Notes under the pieces: generated by a model | What the model saw: the letters and a program-made list of their open reading frames with translations, nothing else | Told to the model about the DNA's origin: nothing | The model's database searches: none | In this document: positions 16,660-25,698 of the stretch, one piece after another | How the letters are laid out: every line of letters begins with the position of its first letter | How positions within the stretch are numbered: position 1 is the stretch's first letter | Source: Saprospiraceae bacterium | GTDB taxonomy: Bacteria; Bacteroidota; Bacteroidia; Chitinophagales; Saprospiraceae | DNA: 64,000 nucleotides | Assembly (NCBI GenBank): GCA_025055285.1 | Contig: JANWXM010000001.1 | Coordinates: 310,001-374,000 of the forward strand | Direction: 5' to 3' | Made by a program: the position numbers and the translations under genes

Positions 16660-17400
16660 CTAAATGACTTTAGCTTCTTCGTGTAAGAGTCGAACTAACT
16701 CATCCATGTTTTCAGGATCTATGAGCTTAACGCCCGCCTTAGGTGGCGGAAGGGTGAATTTCACCACACTCACGAATTCCTCCACGGGCACAGGTGGAAT
16801 TACTTTCAGCGGCTTGGTACGGGCCAACATAATACCCCGCATATTGGGTATGCGCTGTTCAGCCATGCCCTTTGCCGCACTCACTACGAGAGGAAGCGGT
16901 ACTTCGACCACCTCGACTCCACCTTCTATATCGCGCTCTACGATAGCTGTGCTGCCCTCTACATCGAGTTTGCTGGCCAGGGCTATATAAGGCAAGTCTA
17001 GGTGTTCAGCCACCATAGCGCCTACTTCTGCGCCGTTGTAATCAATGGTTTCCTTGCCGAGAAAGATGAGGTCAAAATTTTCAGAGCGAGCATATTCAGC
17101 AATTTGCCGGGCGGTGAAGGCGGCAGAGGTAGGTTCCGCATCCACACGAACAGCCTCATCAGCACCTATAGCTAATGCCTTTCGGATAGTAGTCTCGTTG
17201 GCTGCTGGGCCTACGTGAAAAGCGACAACAGTGCCGCCCAAAGCCTCGCGCAACTCACATGCCCGCACTAAGGCATACCATTCGTCATAAGGATTCATAA
17301 TGAAGGTAACACCTGTACTGTCGTATGCCTTCCCGTCAGGGGTAAAGGCCACACGCGCTGTCGTGTCAGGTGTTTGACTGATGCAGACAAGAAATTTCAT
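16660..17400 (-). CDS. etfB: Electron transfer flavoprotein subunit beta
   Basis: A 246-residue EtfB, full length for the family. Typical segments are MKFLVCISQTPDTTARVAF at the N-terminus, IMNPYDEWYALVRACELRE, and GKETIDYNGAEVGAMVAEHL, the region that contacts AMP and the partner dehydrogenase. It forms the ETF heterodimer with the next gene, etfA. A TACCTTTG -7 element lies 59 bases upstream on the same strand. The ETF dehydrogenase gene and acyl-CoA dehydrogenases are not in the window, so the physiological electron donors must be encoded elsewhere. Confidence 0.96.
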   Translation of the reverse strand: MKFLVCISQTPDTTARVAFTPDGKAYDSTGVTFIMNPYDEWYALVRACELREALGGTVVAFHVGPAANETTIRKALAIGADEAVRVDAEPTSAAFTARQIAEYARSENFDLIFLGKETIDYNGAEVGAMVAEHLDLPYIALASKLDVEGSTAIVERDIEGGVEVVEVPLPLVVSAAKGMAEQRIPNMRGIMLARTKPLKVIPPVPVEEFVSVVKFTLPPPKAGVKLIDPENMDELVRLLHEEAKVI

Positions 17401-17458
17401 ATACCAAATTTGAACGTAAAGAGGGTCTAGAAACCGCTATTTTTGTCAAAAAGCACGG

Positions 17459-17466
17459 CAAAGGTA
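17459..17466 (-). promoter_or_regulatory. -7 element for etfBA
   Basis: CAAAGGTA on the plus strand is TACCTTTG on the minus strand, an exact match to TAnnTTTG, 59 bases upstream of the etfB start. CTG (rather than TTG) is found at the expected -33 position. Confidence 0.55.
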
Positions 17467-17534
17467 GTACACACTATATATACTTTCAGACGGCTTATTA
17501 ACAAAACCGTATTCGATTCGTTTAAATTAGAAAC

Positions 17535-17864
17535 ATGAGTGAGCGTTTACGGCAGCTAATAACCTTCTGGCAAGCTAATCCTACGGATGCCTTTCTGCTT
17601 TTTGCTATTGCGAAGGAATACGAAAAGGCAGGCAACGATGCAGAAGCGCTTGCTTGGTATGAGCGCTTGCGCAGTACCGACCCTCAGTACTTAGGACTTT
17701 ACTATCATTTAGGGCGACTGTACGAGCGACTCGGACGCCTCCCAGAGGCTATTGAGACCTATCGAACAGGTATGCGTTTAGCCCGTGAGAGTGGTGATGC
17801 GCATACATGGTCAGAAATAAATGCTGCTCGATTGGAAATTGATCCGATGGATGAAGACGTTTAG
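17535..17864 (+). CDS. Small TPR protein
   Basis: A 109-residue tetratricopeptide-repeat protein. Two to three TPR helical pairs are visible (AFLLFAIAKEYEKAGNDAEALAWYERL and LYYHLGRLYERLGRLPEAIETYRTG). There is no signal peptide, so it is cytoplasmic unless held by a partner. TPRs are protein-binding scaffolds. The 3' end overlaps the start of the DUF4292 gene by 14 bases, and EnvC-like follows, a gene order found in other Bacteroidota; this suggests a shared envelope-related role, as inference. Confidence 0.85.
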   Translation: MSERLRQLITFWQANPTDAFLLFAIAKEYEKAGNDAEALAWYERLRSTDPQYLGLYYHLGRLYERLGRLPEAIETYRTGMRLARESGDAHTWSEINAARLEIDPMDEDV

Positions 17865-18663
17865 GTATTCAATTCTTTTGGGTTTTGTCCTGTTGCTGAC
17901 ATATTTCGTTTTGGGCGGTGGGTTCATCTGCCAGCGTAGAATGCCGAAGGAAGAGCGCATCACCCCGGCGACGCAGGTCTTGCCAGCCGATATATTGGTA
18001 AAACGCCTGCAGGAATCCTCATCAGCTCGGCTGCGAACAATAGCGGCATCTGCGCGCCTAAGCATAGAGGGAGACAATCTCGCCGCAGAGGCGTCAGCAA
18101 GCCTCATCTGGATTCGCGATAGCGCTCTATGGGTCAGCGTTAAGAAGTACGGCGTTGAGGTGTTGCGTGTGCTTTTTACGCGCGATTCACTTCTGTTGCT
18201 CAATCGCTTAGAGAAGACATTTGTAGCAATAGGGCAGGCAGACTTGTATAAACACTATGCGCTGCTGGAAGGTCTCCCCTTGGTTCAAGGGCTACTCTTA
18301 GCAGAAGCCTGGTTACCCGATGGCATTGATTTGCAGGCGAGTACTCAAGATTCGCTTCATCGCCTAAGCGGTACTAATGGCCTCTTTGGGATAGACTATC
18401 GTATCGAAGAGGGTTCTTTCTGGCTTCGCTATAGCTCCTTCTTTCAGCCGGCTGAAGGGCGATGGCTTAAACAGATGTATACCCATTTCCGCCAATTGCC
18501 TCGTACTAAGGTGTTTTTCCCGCATTTTCGCCGCCTTGAAGTCCTCAGTCCTGAAAGTGGTTATCTTCGCGCTGAAATTGATTTTACCCAAGTAGAAGTC
18601 AACGTTGATAAGACTTTTCGTTTTGACATACCAGAACATTATCAGCGGCTGTCGTGGCACTAA
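17851..18663 (+). CDS. DUF4292 envelope protein
   Basis: A 270-residue protein of the DUF4292 family. ATG 17851 (MKTFRYSILLGFVLLLTYF) starts right at a hydrophobic signal or anchor segment; a longer start at 17821 is less likely. A cysteine in GGFICQRR (residue 27) may be a lipidation site, although the lipobox is poor. The rest is predicted beta-rich and resembles LolA/LolB-like folds (ASASLIWIRDSALWVSVKKYGVEVLRVLFT), a pattern noted for DUF4292, so a lipid- or lipoprotein-handling role is possible but unproven. It overlaps the TPR gene by 14 bases and is followed by the EnvC-like gene 16 bases later. Confidence 0.82.
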   Translation: MKTFRYSILLGFVLLLTYFVLGGGFICQRRMPKEERITPATQVLPADILVKRLQESSSARLRTIAASARLSIEGDNLAAEASASLIWIRDSALWVSVKKYGVEVLRVLFTRDSLLLLNRLEKTFVAIGQADLYKHYALLEGLPLVQGLLLAEAWLPDGIDLQASTQDSLHRLSGTNGLFGIDYRIEEGSFWLRYSSFFQPAEGRWLKQMYTHFRQLPRTKVFFPHFRRLEVLSPESGYLRAEIDFTQVEVNVDKTFRFDIPEHYQRLSWH

Positions 18664-18679
18664 GCGATGGGCAGCAGTG

Positions 18680-19912
18680 ATGAGCCTGCTATTGCTCGTG
18701 GGTTCCATGGGTGGACAAACTCGTCAGGAGCTAGAAAAAAAACGGGAACGGCTATTGCGAGAAATTGACGTAACAACTAACTTATTAGAAAAGACGAGTC
18801 GCCACAGGGCTGCAGCTTTTGACCGCTATACAACCCTGCAGAAGCAGATTGAACGACGCGAGCGTCTAATCCAGACGCTCACTGCTGAGCTTGCTGCCGT
18901 AGAAGCAACTATCGCACGCAATGTAGCCGTAGTGGCCTCTCTTCAGCAAGACATTGAGAATATGCGCGCTGATTACGCCCGAACTATACGCCAGGCCTAT
19001 CGGCGCAAGTCGCTGGATAATCCGTGGCTATTCATCCTGTCGGCCGAAAACTTCAACCAAGCTTTCCGCCGCTGGCTTTTCTTGCGGAAATACGACCGCT
19101 TTCGCAAGACGCAGTCAGAAGCCATAGCCCAAACCCAGCGCGCGCTACAATCCCGAATTGTTACGCTGGAATCTACGCGTCAGCAGCAAGAAAACTTGCT
19201 CCGTTCACTTCAGGCACAGCGCCAGACGCTTAGTGTTGAACTAAAAGAAAAGGAGCTATTGCTTCGCACTCTAAAAGCCGATGAGGAACGCCTGCGCGCT
19301 GACCTTAAAAGGCAACAGGCTAGTCACGAGGCTCTTAATGCTGCCATCGAACGCATGATCAAAGACGAAGTGCGCAAGCAAATTGCCTTACGCAAGGAGG
19401 AGGCTGGCTTACCTCCCACTGAGGAGAGCGCCGCTGCATCCTCAGCTGCAGAAGGAATGCCATTGCCGGCCGCTTCGCTCGAAGAGGACGCCACGACGAG
19501 TGGCTTTCGGAAGAGCCGAGGGCGTTTGCCTTGGCCTGTTCAGAGCGGTTACGTTTCCCGCCGATTTGGACGGCAGAAGCATTCTATGTTCGCTAATATC
19601 GAAATCGATAACAAAGGCATTGATATCCGTACAGAGGAACGAGCTCCTGTTAAAGCGGTTTACGGAGGGGTCGTTTCTGGTATTCAGTATGTGCCAGGAC
19701 ATGAGACAACGGTTATCCTTCAGCACGGGAATTTTTATACCGTATATAGCAATCTTACAGAGGTGAACTTATCGAGAGGTGCGCGCGTTAAGGCAGGGCA
19801 GGTTCTCGGACGCGTGAGTACAAATCCGATCTCGAACGCTCCAGAGTTGCATTTTGAGGTGTGGTACGGAACACAGCGTTTAAATCCTAGTAATTGGCTC
19901 AGATTACAGTAG
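18680..19912 (+). CDS. EnvC-like murein hydrolase activator (degenerate LytM/M23)
   Basis: A 410-residue secreted protein. ATG 18680 (MSLLLLVGSMGGQTRQ) gives a short signal peptide; a TTG at 18605 would overlap the preceding gene. Residues about 15-245 are a long coiled coil (ELEKKRERLLREIDVTTNL onward), then an acidic/alanine-rich linker, then a LytM (M23) domain from about residue 300. The zinc site is incomplete: the usual HxGIDI position reads NKGIDI, while LQHGN and LHFEVW remain. Family knowledge: EnvC-type proteins with degenerate LytM domains do not cut peptidoglycan themselves but activate amidases at the septum. Operon with the TPR and DUF4292 genes. Confidence 0.9.
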   Translation: MSLLLLVGSMGGQTRQELEKKRERLLREIDVTTNLLEKTSRHRAAAFDRYTTLQKQIERRERLIQTLTAELAAVEATIARNVAVVASLQQDIENMRADYARTIRQAYRRKSLDNPWLFILSAENFNQAFRRWLFLRKYDRFRKTQSEAIAQTQRALQSRIVTLESTRQQQENLLRSLQAQRQTLSVELKEKELLLRTLKADEERLRADLKRQQASHEALNAAIERMIKDEVRKQIALRKEEAGLPPTEESAAASSAAEGMPLPAASLEEDATTSGFRKSRGRLPWPVQSGYVSRRFGRQKHSMFANIEIDNKGIDIRTEERAPVKAVYGGVVSGIQYVPGHETTVILQHGNFYTVYSNLTEVNLSRGARVKAGQVLGRVSTNPISNAPELHFEVWYGTQRLNPSNWLRLQ

Positions 19913-19927
19913 GTTTCTTATCTCGTC

Positions 19928-20443
19928 ATGACTTCTGCTTCTGTTTCAGGGACTGAACGCATAGAGGCTGCGCGTCGTTTGCTCGAGCGCGTTTGTGACC
20001 CAGAGATTCCTGTTCTTACGGTGGCTGATTTGGGTATCTTGCGCGACGTGCGTTGGCTAGAGGAAGAGCAGCTACTCGAAGTAGTGATTACGCCTACCTA
20101 CAGCGGTTGTCCGGCTATGGATGTGATTGCACTCAACATCCGTGCCGTTTTGCAGCAAGGTGGCTTTGAACACGTACGAGTAATTACTGCGCTCTCGCCC
20201 GCCTGGACGACGGACTGGCTCAGTTCAGAAGCCCGCGAAAAATTGCGTGCCTTCGGCATAGCACCGCCCGCCGAGCCAACCGCTGACAAACGAGCCCTTC
20301 TAGGAGAAAGGCGCATCCTTCAGTGTCCGCACTGCCATTCTGCTAACACTGAAATGATCGCTCCTTTTGCTTCTACTGCCTGCAAAGCCATGTTTCGTTG
20401 CTTAGACTGCTTAGAGCCCTTCGAGTATTTCAAATGCCATTAA
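19928..20443 (+). CDS. paaD: PaaD-like phenylacetyl-CoA epoxidase assembly protein
   Basis: A 171-residue protein with an N-terminal MIP18/DUF59 domain (VCDPEIPVLTVADLGILRDV, PTYSGCPAMDVI) and a C-terminal zinc-binding region of four-cysteine type (CPHC at 133-136, Cys152 in STACKA, Cys158, Cys161 and Cys170 in EYFKCH). This two-part layout is typical of PaaD/PaaJ. Family knowledge: PaaD supports Fe-S or di-iron maturation of the PaaABCE epoxidase that opens the ring of phenylacetyl-CoA. No paaA, paaB, paaC, paaE or paaK is near it; it sits alone behind EnvC. It may serve a distant paa operon or general Fe-S maturation. Confidence 0.88.
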   Translation: MTSASVSGTERIEAARRLLERVCDPEIPVLTVADLGILRDVRWLEEEQLLEVVITPTYSGCPAMDVIALNIRAVLQQGGFEHVRVITALSPAWTTDWLSSEAREKLRAFGIAPPAEPTADKRALLGERRILQCPHCHSANTEMIAPFASTACKAMFRCLDCLEPFEYFKCH

Positions 20444-20589
20444 TTTTGATTGTTCAGAGTGTTTGGAGATAAATTTCGAGTAAAAAGTGTTGATTTTTCT
20501 AGGATTACAGGAGGTAATCGTCGCCAAAGGCTTGTACGTGAGACGAAGTGCTTCGAAACCTCGTTTTCGAAGAAAACCATAGAACCGTT

Positions 20590-20597
20590 TACATTTG
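20590..20597 (+). promoter_or_regulatory. -7 element before the lipoprotein-PBP4 genes
   Basis: TACATTTG matches TAnnTTTG, 32 bases upstream of the ATG at 20629. It lies downstream of an alternative start at 20548, which supports the shorter gene model. Confidence 0.5.
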
Positions 20598-20628
20598 CAT
20601 ATCATTTCCAAAAATTACTTTTTTAGCA

Positions 20629-21261
20629 ATGAAACGCGTTGCTCTCTTAATAGCTGCTTTCCTATTGGTTTCAGCTTGCGGTACCAAATCAGAGAAGAAG
20701 ACCTCGGACAATCCTTACACCAGTTCGGCCATGCCACCGGGGTGGAAGGCAGCTAGTGAACCAAAATTTATATTTAACGATTCTGCCACGTATGAGGGAG
20801 CGCGGAAGCGGCAATACCTTGTCTCAGAAAAAGATTTGCCTCCTTTAAGCACCCTTTTGCCGGCGCGCATTGGGCGTTACAAGAAGATTTATGAAAAGAA
20901 TGAGCGCAGCGGTCCGGAGGTTATGCTAGTATACGCTGCTTGGGCCGAATACATGACTCCGGAGGGCGAAGCAATTATCCTGTATATCACTGACACGGGT
21001 CAGACTCCTGAGTATCAGAAAAATGTGGCGAAATGGGCGAGGACAAACGTGGAAATTAAAAACGAGCGCGGCTACGAGAAGTCCATTACATTTGACGGTT
21101 ATCCGGGCTTTGAAAAATACTATCCTTCGTTGAGCAGCGAGATTGGCGTAGTGGTAGCGGATCGCTATATTGTTAATGCCGCTTGTCATCACTGTGAGCT
21201 CGATGTGTTGCGCGAAGCCATACGAGCTATCCCCCTGAAGAGGCTGGAAACCTTCCAGTAA
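20629..21261 (+). CDS. Hypothetical lipoprotein
   Basis: A 210-residue predicted lipoprotein with lipobox LLVSAC (Cys16) after MKRVALLIAAFLLV. A charged linker (GTKSEKKTSDNP) precedes a compact domain of about 150 residues (RIGRYKKIYEKNERSGP, YITDTGQTPEYQKN, FDGYPGFEKYYPS) and a CHHC motif near the C-terminus (NAACHHCELDV). I do not recognise the family. The GYPGFEKY segment recalls DUF-type proteins that handle envelope stress, but this is weak. It is followed by the PBP4-type gene after only 8 bases, so co-transcription is likely and a periplasmic or outer-membrane location is expected. Confidence 0.75.
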   Translation: MKRVALLIAAFLLVSACGTKSEKKTSDNPYTSSAMPPGWKAASEPKFIFNDSATYEGARKRQYLVSEKDLPPLSTLLPARIGRYKKIYEKNERSGPEVMLVYAAWAEYMTPEGEAIILYITDTGQTPEYQKNVAKWARTNVEIKNERGYEKSITFDGYPGFEKYYPSLSSEIGVVVADRYIVNAACHHCELDVLREAIRAIPLKRLETFQ

Positions 21262-21269
21262 TATAGGGC

Positions 21270-22604
21270 ATGCTGCGCGGTTACTTTATTCTCCTTGCCG
21301 TATGGGCTGCGTTATGTTCATGCGGTGTTGTGGCTAGGGGGAGACAGATAGCACGAGCAGTAGAGGGGTCTTCTGTTTTTTCAAAGGGCATCACGGGTTT
21401 TGTCCTGTTGGATGCGCAAACGGGTCGTAAGATTGCGGATGTGTACGGCAATCGTTATTTTACGCCTGCCTCCAACGTCAAAATCTTAACCTTGGCAGCG
21501 AGTCTTTCCTTGCTTCCCGACACATTACCTACCCTCCAGATACGGCCGTGGGAAGGGCCGTTCACCCAAGGGCAATCGCGCTTACTGATTCGAGGGACGG
21601 GAGACCCTACATTCCTTCATCCGCGATTTGAGGCTTGGCAGAGGCCTTTTTACTTTCTGCGCCAACAACCAGGACCTATTTGGCTGTATCGGCCCTCTGA
21701 GCAAATCCAGCGTTTCGGTCCCGGCTGGGCGTGGGATGATTATGAGATGGACTTTCAAGCCGAGCGCGGTTTTTTGCCCTTGTATGGGCATCTAATTCGA
21801 GTTTACCAATACCCCTCTGAATATTTGGAGGTTTATCCCGCTTACTTCCGCGACAGCTGTTCTATAGATAAAAATGTTTCGGCCTTGACGCGCCGTGAGC
21901 GAGAGAATTGCTGGAAGTTGCCGATGTTGCCTACAGGTAGCCAGCCGAAGACATTCTGGATACCCTTTATTCCTTGGGCCCTGCCTCAGCTCTTAGCGGA
22001 TACGTTAGGAAAGCGTGTAGAGTGGTTGCCTGACTCTCTCCGCCCACATGTGCCGCCCGACGGTTGGCAGACGCTCTACGGCGCGCCCATAGATACGATA
22101 CTGCGCCGTTTAATGCATCAGAGCGACAACTTTATTGCCGAACAACTTTTGCTTATGTGCGCGCGTCAGCGGTTTGGTGTATTTCGCATCGACACGCTGA
22201 TTGAATGGTTATTAGACAGCTTATGGACGCAGTTGCCGCAGCGCCCTCGGTGGGTAGATGGCTCAGGTTTATCGCGTTACAACCTTGCTTCGCCCCAAAC
22301 CATCGTGCATTTACTCCGTCAACTATGGCACGAGCAGCCTCGCCAACGGTTGTTCAATCTCTTCCCTGCAGGAGGACGCGATGGCACCCTTGCGCGTTGG
22401 TACGCTCCAGAACCCGGCGAACCGCCGTGGGTTTTCGCTAAGACGGGCACACTCAGTGGTGTGCACTGTCTTAGTGGGTACTTAGTAGCTCGTAGTGGAC
22501 GCGTGTTGATTTTCAGCTTTATGCACACCAACTTTATCGGCAGCAACGAACCCTGGAAGCGAGAAATGGAGCGTTTGCTGCGTGCCATTCGTCAGCGATT
22601 TTGA
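21270..22604 (+). CDS. dacB: D-alanyl-D-alanine carboxypeptidase, PBP4/S13 family
   Basis: A 444-residue penicillin-binding protein of peptidase family S13. The active-site triad of motifs is intact: SNVK (Ser68, Lys71), SDN (about residue 285) and KTG (about residue 391, in FAKTGTLSG). The N-terminus (LLAVWAALCSC) is a lipobox-like signal, so the enzyme is likely a periplasmic lipoprotein. Function by family: trimming the terminal D-Ala of peptidoglycan stems and cutting cross-links. The central insert typical of class C PBPs is present. It follows the hypothetical lipoprotein by 8 bases and lies in an envelope cluster with EnvC-like upstream and a PagL-like protein downstream. Confidence 0.93.
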   Translation: MLRGYFILLAVWAALCSCGVVARGRQIARAVEGSSVFSKGITGFVLLDAQTGRKIADVYGNRYFTPASNVKILTLAASLSLLPDTLPTLQIRPWEGPFTQGQSRLLIRGTGDPTFLHPRFEAWQRPFYFLRQQPGPIWLYRPSEQIQRFGPGWAWDDYEMDFQAERGFLPLYGHLIRVYQYPSEYLEVYPAYFRDSCSIDKNVSALTRRERENCWKLPMLPTGSQPKTFWIPFIPWALPQLLADTLGKRVEWLPDSLRPHVPPDGWQTLYGAPIDTILRRLMHQSDNFIAEQLLLMCARQRFGVFRIDTLIEWLLDSLWTQLPQRPRWVDGSGLSRYNLASPQTIVHLLRQLWHEQPRQRLFNLFPAGGRDGTLARWYAPEPGEPPWVFAKTGTLSGVHCLSGYLVARSGRVLIFSFMHTNFIGSNEPWKREMERLLRAIRQRF

Positions 22605-22684
22605 CCTGTGCGAATTAACGCAGGAGTAATTAATGAACCTATGTGAAACCAGTAACCTATTTCGTTTCTCGGTATATTAGGCGT

Positions 22685-23782
22685 ATGAAACGATATCTTT
22701 TTGTCGCCGTAACAGGTTTGCTAGGTGCGCAAGCAAAAGCTCAGTTTCTTCAAAACGCATCTAATCCTGTTTTTGTAGGGTTTCGTTTACACAGGGGCTT
22801 TATAATCCCGCATTCGCGTGAAATTATCCACGTATCCAAGACCAATCCGGTGGGATGTGAAATTAATATTCAGTGGGTGGAAGCGCGGCCCGAACGCACG
22901 CAGCGCACCGGTGTAGTAGCGAAGAAAGGTTTTTTGTTTTATTACTTCGACTTCAATAATCCCGCTGTGCTTGGGCGGAGCGTTGCCTCAGCTGCTTACG
23001 TCGAACCTTTATTTAGGGTCGAACGGCGATTTTACACTTCCCTTCAGGCGGGATTAGGGATGGCTTACTTGACAAAAGTTTACGATGCTTCAAATAATCC
23101 CACCAATTTATTCTTCAGCTCACCTGTTAGCTTTTTGGCGATTCTCAACTTGCATACCACTTATAGAGCTTCGAAGCGCTGGGAAGTCTCTTTAGGTTTC
23201 CACTACAACCATATTTCCAACGGCGGGATGAAGTTGCCCAACAAGGGCATGAATTTTCCGACATGGAATGTGGGCGTTTCGTACGCTCTTCTACCAGGTA
23301 TCATTCAGCGCGCTCCTCGGACAGACTTATGGAAATCGCTGCCGCGAAACTTTGCCTGGATCCATGTTGCCGTTTCTGCTAAGAACGTGCCGGCAGATGG
23401 CTCGTTTGCCAGAGGAGAAGTCTTATGGCTCTACGGAGCCACTGCTGCCGTGGGGCGTCGCATTGGGCGCCTCAGTGCTTTGTCTGTAGGTACAGAATGG
23501 ATTTACGACGGCTGGAGGCGCGCTCGACTAGATTTTTTAGGTGCTGAGGCTAGTCCCTGGTTGGGAGGATTGCTTTTCGGCCATGAGCTCATTGCGGGCC
23601 GCGTGCGCTTCAAAGTGCATATGGGTATGTACATATTCCATCAGATGCGAGAGATGGATCCGGTGTATCAGCGCTATGGTCTATTTTACATTGTGGGCGA
23701 CCGGCTATTGGTCGGTAGTACGCTCAAAGCGCATCGGCACGTAGCGGATGTTTTCGATGTGCGCCTAGGTTGGCTTTTTTAA
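22685..23782 (+). CDS. PagL-like lipid A 3-O-deacylase
   Basis: A 365-residue outer-membrane protein of the acyloxyacyl hydrolase (PagL) family. ATG 22685 (MKRYLFVAVTGLLGAQAKAQ) gives a clear signal peptide; the upstream start at 22643 does not. The catalytic His-x-Ser-Asn motif is present (NHISNGG, His176 and Ser178), followed by MKLPNKGMNFPTWNVG, which is conserved in Bacteroidota members. By family, PagL removes the 3-O-acyl chain of lipid A in the outer leaflet. The protein is about twice as long as Pseudomonas PagL, with extra strands before and after the core; longer forms are usual in Bacteroidota. It is 80 bases after the PBP4-type gene. Confidence 0.86.
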   Translation: MKRYLFVAVTGLLGAQAKAQFLQNASNPVFVGFRLHRGFIIPHSREIIHVSKTNPVGCEINIQWVEARPERTQRTGVVAKKGFLFYYFDFNNPAVLGRSVASAAYVEPLFRVERRFYTSLQAGLGMAYLTKVYDASNNPTNLFFSSPVSFLAILNLHTTYRASKRWEVSLGFHYNHISNGGMKLPNKGMNFPTWNVGVSYALLPGIIQRAPRTDLWKSLPRNFAWIHVAVSAKNVPADGSFARGEVLWLYGATAAVGRRIGRLSALSVGTEWIYDGWRRARLDFLGAEASPWLGGLLFGHELIAGRVRFKVHMGMYIFHQMREMDPVYQRYGLFYIVGDRLLVGSTLKAHRHVADVFDVRLGWLF

Positions 23783-23822
23783 AAACCCTCAGGACAAGAG
23801 TAAAATCCGCGTAGTTTGCCGA

Positions 23823-23830
23823 TACCTTTG
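23823..23830 (+). promoter_or_regulatory. -7 element before the class I aminotransferase
   Basis: TACCTTTG is an exact TAnnTTTG match, 31 bases before the start codon at 23862. No clear -33 element. Confidence 0.55.
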
Positions 23831-23861
23831 TGCGCATTCGCTTACCTATAAGAATTGAGCA

Positions 23862-25070
23862 ATGGCATCGGTACCTTCCTCTGTTTTGTCTGAACGTGTT
23901 CTGACGCTAGCCGAGTCTGAAACGCTTAAGATGGCCCGCATGGCTCGAGAGTTACGCGCTCAGGGTTACGACGTGATCAACCTTAGCCTAGGGGAACCCG
24001 ACTTCGATACGCCGCAACACATCAAGGAAGCAGCCTATCAGGCGCTAAAAGAAGGGTATACCAAATACACGCCCGTAGCGGGTTTACCCGAACTGACAAG
24101 GGCAATCAGCGAAAAATTTAAACGCGACAACCAACTTGACTATAAGCCCGAACAGATTGTTGTAAGCAACGGAGCAAAACAAACGATCTACAATATTTGT
24201 CAAGTGCTCCTGAATCCAGGAGATGAGGTCGTCCTTTTTGCTCCCTACTGGGTATCGTATTGGGAGATTATCAAACTTTCGGGAGGAAAACCTGTGCCTG
24301 TGTATGCAGGGGTAGAGCGTGAATTTAAGCCAACTCCTGAACAACTGGAAGCCGCTATTACGCCGCGAACGAAGTTTTTGCTCTTTTCTTCGCCATGTAA
24401 TCCCACAGGGGCGGTGTTTGACCGCAACGAACTAGCTGCTTATGTCGAAGTATTGGCGCGCTACGAACATGTCTATGTGGTTAGCGATGAAATCTACGAG
24501 TACATAAACTTCACCCATGAGCATGTTAGTATCGGTAGTTTTGCTCAGGTGCGCGATCGTACCATCACAGTCAATGGCTTTGCAAAAGGGTTTGCTATGA
24601 CGGGCTGGCGGCTAGGGTACATGGGTGCACCTAAATTTATTGCAGATGCTTGCGCCAAGATTCAAGGCCAAGTAACGAGTGGTGCGGCTGCCTTTAGTCA
24701 GAAAGCGGGAGTTATAGCCTTGCTCAGCGATTTAAGCCCGACGCGCGCTATGCGCGAAGCCTTCCGACAGCGGCGCGATATTGTGCTTTCGATGTTGGAA
24801 GAAATCCCGGGAATTCGCGCAAATCATCCAGAAGGCGCCTTCTACGTCTTTCCAGATATCAGCGAATTTTTTGGCAAAACAGATGGCCAAGTCGTTATCG
24901 AAAATGCCGATGACTTCTGCGACTTTATTATGAATCGGGCTCACGTAGCCCTCGTCTCTGGCACTGCTTTTGGTGACCCCAATGCTTTTCGCCTCAGTTA
25001 TGCCGCTTCAGAGACCCAACTCCGAGAAGCTATTCGGCGCATGAAGGCAACGCTCCAGCAGTTGCGCTAA
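23862..25070 (+). CDS. aspC: Class I/II aminotransferase (aspartate aminotransferase type)
   Basis: A 402-residue PLP enzyme of the aspartate aminotransferase Ib type. Visible signatures include NLSLGEPDFDTP at the N-terminus, SNGAKQTIYN, SPCNPTGAVFD, SDEIYEYINF, and the PLP lysine in NGFAKGFAMTGWRLGY (Lys242); the substrate carboxylate-binding arginine is in NAFRLSYAAS near the C-terminus. It would transfer amino groups between aspartate and 2-oxoglutarate, though related enzymes accept aromatic amino acids or prephenate. It is a single gene with its own promoter. The length and motifs are normal. Confidence 0.93.
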   Translation: MASVPSSVLSERVLTLAESETLKMARMARELRAQGYDVINLSLGEPDFDTPQHIKEAAYQALKEGYTKYTPVAGLPELTRAISEKFKRDNQLDYKPEQIVVSNGAKQTIYNICQVLLNPGDEVVLFAPYWVSYWEIIKLSGGKPVPVYAGVEREFKPTPEQLEAAITPRTKFLLFSSPCNPTGAVFDRNELAAYVEVLARYEHVYVVSDEIYEYINFTHEHVSIGSFAQVRDRTITVNGFAKGFAMTGWRLGYMGAPKFIADACAKIQGQVTSGAAAFSQKAGVIALLSDLSPTRAMREAFRQRRDIVLSMLEEIPGIRANHPEGAFYVFPDISEFFGKTDGQVVIENADDFCDFIMNRAHVALVSGTAFGDPNAFRLSYAASETQLREAIRRMKATLQQLR

Positions 25071-25698
25071 ACTTGTTTAGTACAACTGCAAGTTTTCTTC
25101 TGTCTTTTAAGGGACGACACTAGGACGCCCACTGTTGTCTCAATATGGCTCGTCAATTTCCTCCGCTTAGAGCTTTTCAGCAAACCTTGTGTTTCGGATA
25201 GCTTGACGCTCGAGATGGTTTATTGGCACTCGACCTGCTCGGAAGGTGCTCTGGCACTGAGTTATGATTCTTCATTCGCAGCATACATGCTGTCCGTTTC
25301 ATCGGCGTCTCCCACCATAATATAAATATTGAGGAATGGCTTCCTCTGCTCAATAGGTCGAGCACCTGCCGCGCATTATCTGTGCTTTTTGTAATATTCT
25401 GGTTTTTAAGGCATATCCTGCCGCTTCTGGACCGCTGGCCATAGCCTTCGATTTCTTTCTGGGAGGTTATTTGTAAATGGTTTTTTAAAATTTAACACTT
25501 GTAATGTGCGCTTTCCCTTGCGCAATGCGTTTTATTGTTGTTCCTTTGCAAATCTATTTGAGCAATCGTTTTTTTAATCCTTCATATACGCAGTTCTCGC
25601 TGACGCCCGTCAGACATCCATCCCGCCCGATAAGCCTGCCTATTTGGAAACTGCGTATCGTTCTTTTCATTCCATCACATAACAACTATATTTCGACC
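25071..25698. other. 630-bp gap before the DUF1800 gene
   Basis: No supportable gene. The frame of the DUF1800 gene is open back to about 25504, but the upstream part has no domain features. A poor -7-like TTCCTTTG occurs near 25541. Short repeats of GAGCACCT and GGTCGA arms occur between about 25225 and 25370 and could fold, without a terminator tail. Confidence 0.4.
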
